Shown here one piece after another: positions 62,818-64,000 of a stretch of 64,000 nt of DNA. The DNA is taken from NCBI GenBank assembly GCA_964020085.1, contig OZ026602.1, forward strand, positions 25,117,343 to 25,181,342, read 5' to 3'. The stretch's first letter is position 1. Each line of letters begins with the position of its first letter. The DNA is from Micromussa lordhowensis. Lineage: Eukaryota; Cnidaria; Anthozoa; Scleractinia; Lobophylliidae. The notes under the pieces are model-generated. The model ran no database searches, had not been told where the DNA came from, and worked only from the letters and a program-made list of their open reading frames with translations. Made by a program: the position numbers and the translations under genes.

Positions 62818-64000
62818 GTAGGTAACTTGTTTTAAATAGTTCATCGTCAGAGACGTACATGTAAACTATGATAAGTATTTGTATATTTATTATATGTCTG
62901 AGACAATTACTTCATTGTGATTGGCTGAGAGCAGGCCAATTCATTGTTAATTCTTAATTTGCACCGCAGTACAAATTGACCTCTGCGAGTTTGCAAATTT
63001 CTTTAAATTCATATTAATAATAAATGAGCAATAATTGTATGAAAGCTCTAGCAATTATGGGAGATGCGTGAAACAGTTGCCGCTGTCAAGAAAATATTTG
63101 AATTAAGCCCACATGGTCTATAACTGATGCCAAATACAGGTACATGTAGGTAAGCGCACATGATCACATTCCTTCATGTTCCTGAGGCAAGCGAGAAAAC
63201 ACCTGGCGATGGCAGGCTAAATGGAAGGTCTTTTACATGTATCTGTGGGGAAAACATGGACGATAACCTATTTGTCTATTGCAAGGGGGAATCCGTGATC
63301 GGGTATTTTGGAGGGCAGTTCAAGGAAGTTGCCGATGGATACCGATTCATGAGTTGATGCATTTCAAAATGTTACAATGTATTATGAAAAACAACTGAAC
63401 GACACAGTGTGCAAAGGAATGTGCTCACATGGGTTTGCCTTTTTATTTGACAGCTTCAAGCCATGTGACCCAAAACATTCTCCTTTGTCACTAATGGCAA
63501 CTGTTTCATGCATCTCCAAAACAAATATCTAGCATTTTCAGTAGTATGGTCACTTCACTTCATTGTGAGATCTCTCCAAGTCAGTTTGCTTCAACCAAAA
63601 GTTGCTCCACACGAGAAGTGACTTCGCTTGATGTAAGAAATTGCAGACATTTTTGTAAATGTGTTGTTGATAATGGACTAATATTGCCAAAGCCAAACTT
63701 TTGTCAGTTCAGATTTATTACAGCCTCATTTCATGGTTGCTTTATACAACTGTTTACACAACATCATTTTGTTCATGATCATTATGTTTTGGCCTTCCTC
63801 AAAATAGATTCTTCTATGTTTTAATTTCAAAACAGCCTTCATGCTTATCAAAATTCATACATTGTACATGTACATGTATATCTTTGTTAATCGATCAATG
63901 ATAACATCAGTTAGATTACATGTAGTTTGCTACACAGAACTTTAGTTAACACTAAATTATTTGTATTGTTAAGTTTCCCTTTTATCCGCTCTTAAAGTTC
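62818..64000 (+). other. ACTL6A intron 6 (incomplete)
   Basis: No exon of the actin-related protein is recognised. An inverted-repeat element at about 63055-63524 has ends GAGATGCGTGAAACAGTTGC and GCAACTGTTTCATGCATCTC. Its internal 65-codon frame has a CICGENMDDNLFVYC segment of unknown origin. The rest is AT-rich with several TACATGTA copies. Confidence 0.6.

Overview
The window is animal nuclear DNA, most likely from an anthozoan cnidarian and probably a stony coral. That assignment is an inference. It rests on intron-rich genes of animal-only families, divergent NMDA-like receptor paralogues, a very high density of small palindromic DNA transposons and tRNA-derived SINEs, and the recurring palindrome TACATGTA. 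There is no bacterial-style operon, CRISPR array or prophage. Almost all coding sequence belongs to six protein-coding genes. I rebuilt their exons by hand from splice sites, reading phase and family similarity.

Layout. (1) 109-2410 (+): the last two coding exons of an ionotropic glutamate receptor cut by the window start. (2) 3778-11356 (-): an ADAR1-type RNA adenosine deaminase. Nearly the whole protein is one uninterrupted 1154-codon exon, and a 19-nt first coding exon is proposed 4 kb upstream. (3) 11813-36477 (+): a complete KIF27/KIF7-type kinesin in 28 coding exons (1357 aa). It is head-to-head with ADAR across about 456 bp. (4) 38110-48065 (-): a complete 8-exon NMDA-like glutamate receptor (1001 aa), paralogous to gene 1. 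(5) 49799-58344 (-): a six-exon CCCH zinc-finger protein of the ZC3H4/6/8 family (1027 aa). It contains a probable minor-spliceosome (U12-type) intron with unusual ends. (6) 58557-62817 (+): the first six coding exons of an ACTL6A/BAF53 actin-related protein, running off the right edge. It is head-to-head with gene 5 across only 212 bp.

The genes do not form one pathway. The kinesin belongs to the Hedgehog/ciliary KIF7-Costal2 group, ADAR edits double-stranded RNA, ACTL6A is a chromatin-remodelling subunit, and the ZC3H protein is probably an RNA-binding transcription regulator. Two divergent promoters pair genes that may be co-expressed (ADAR with kinesin; ZC3H with ACTL6A). The two receptor paralogues point towards each other and enclose the ADAR-kinesin pair.

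Introns and spacers are packed with repeats: long palindromes, TTAA- and TA-flanked MITEs, SINEs, retroelement remnants (a reverse-transcriptase fragment and a PHD-finger fragment) and tetranucleotide microsatellites. Several elements sit inside others, which gives a readable order of insertion.
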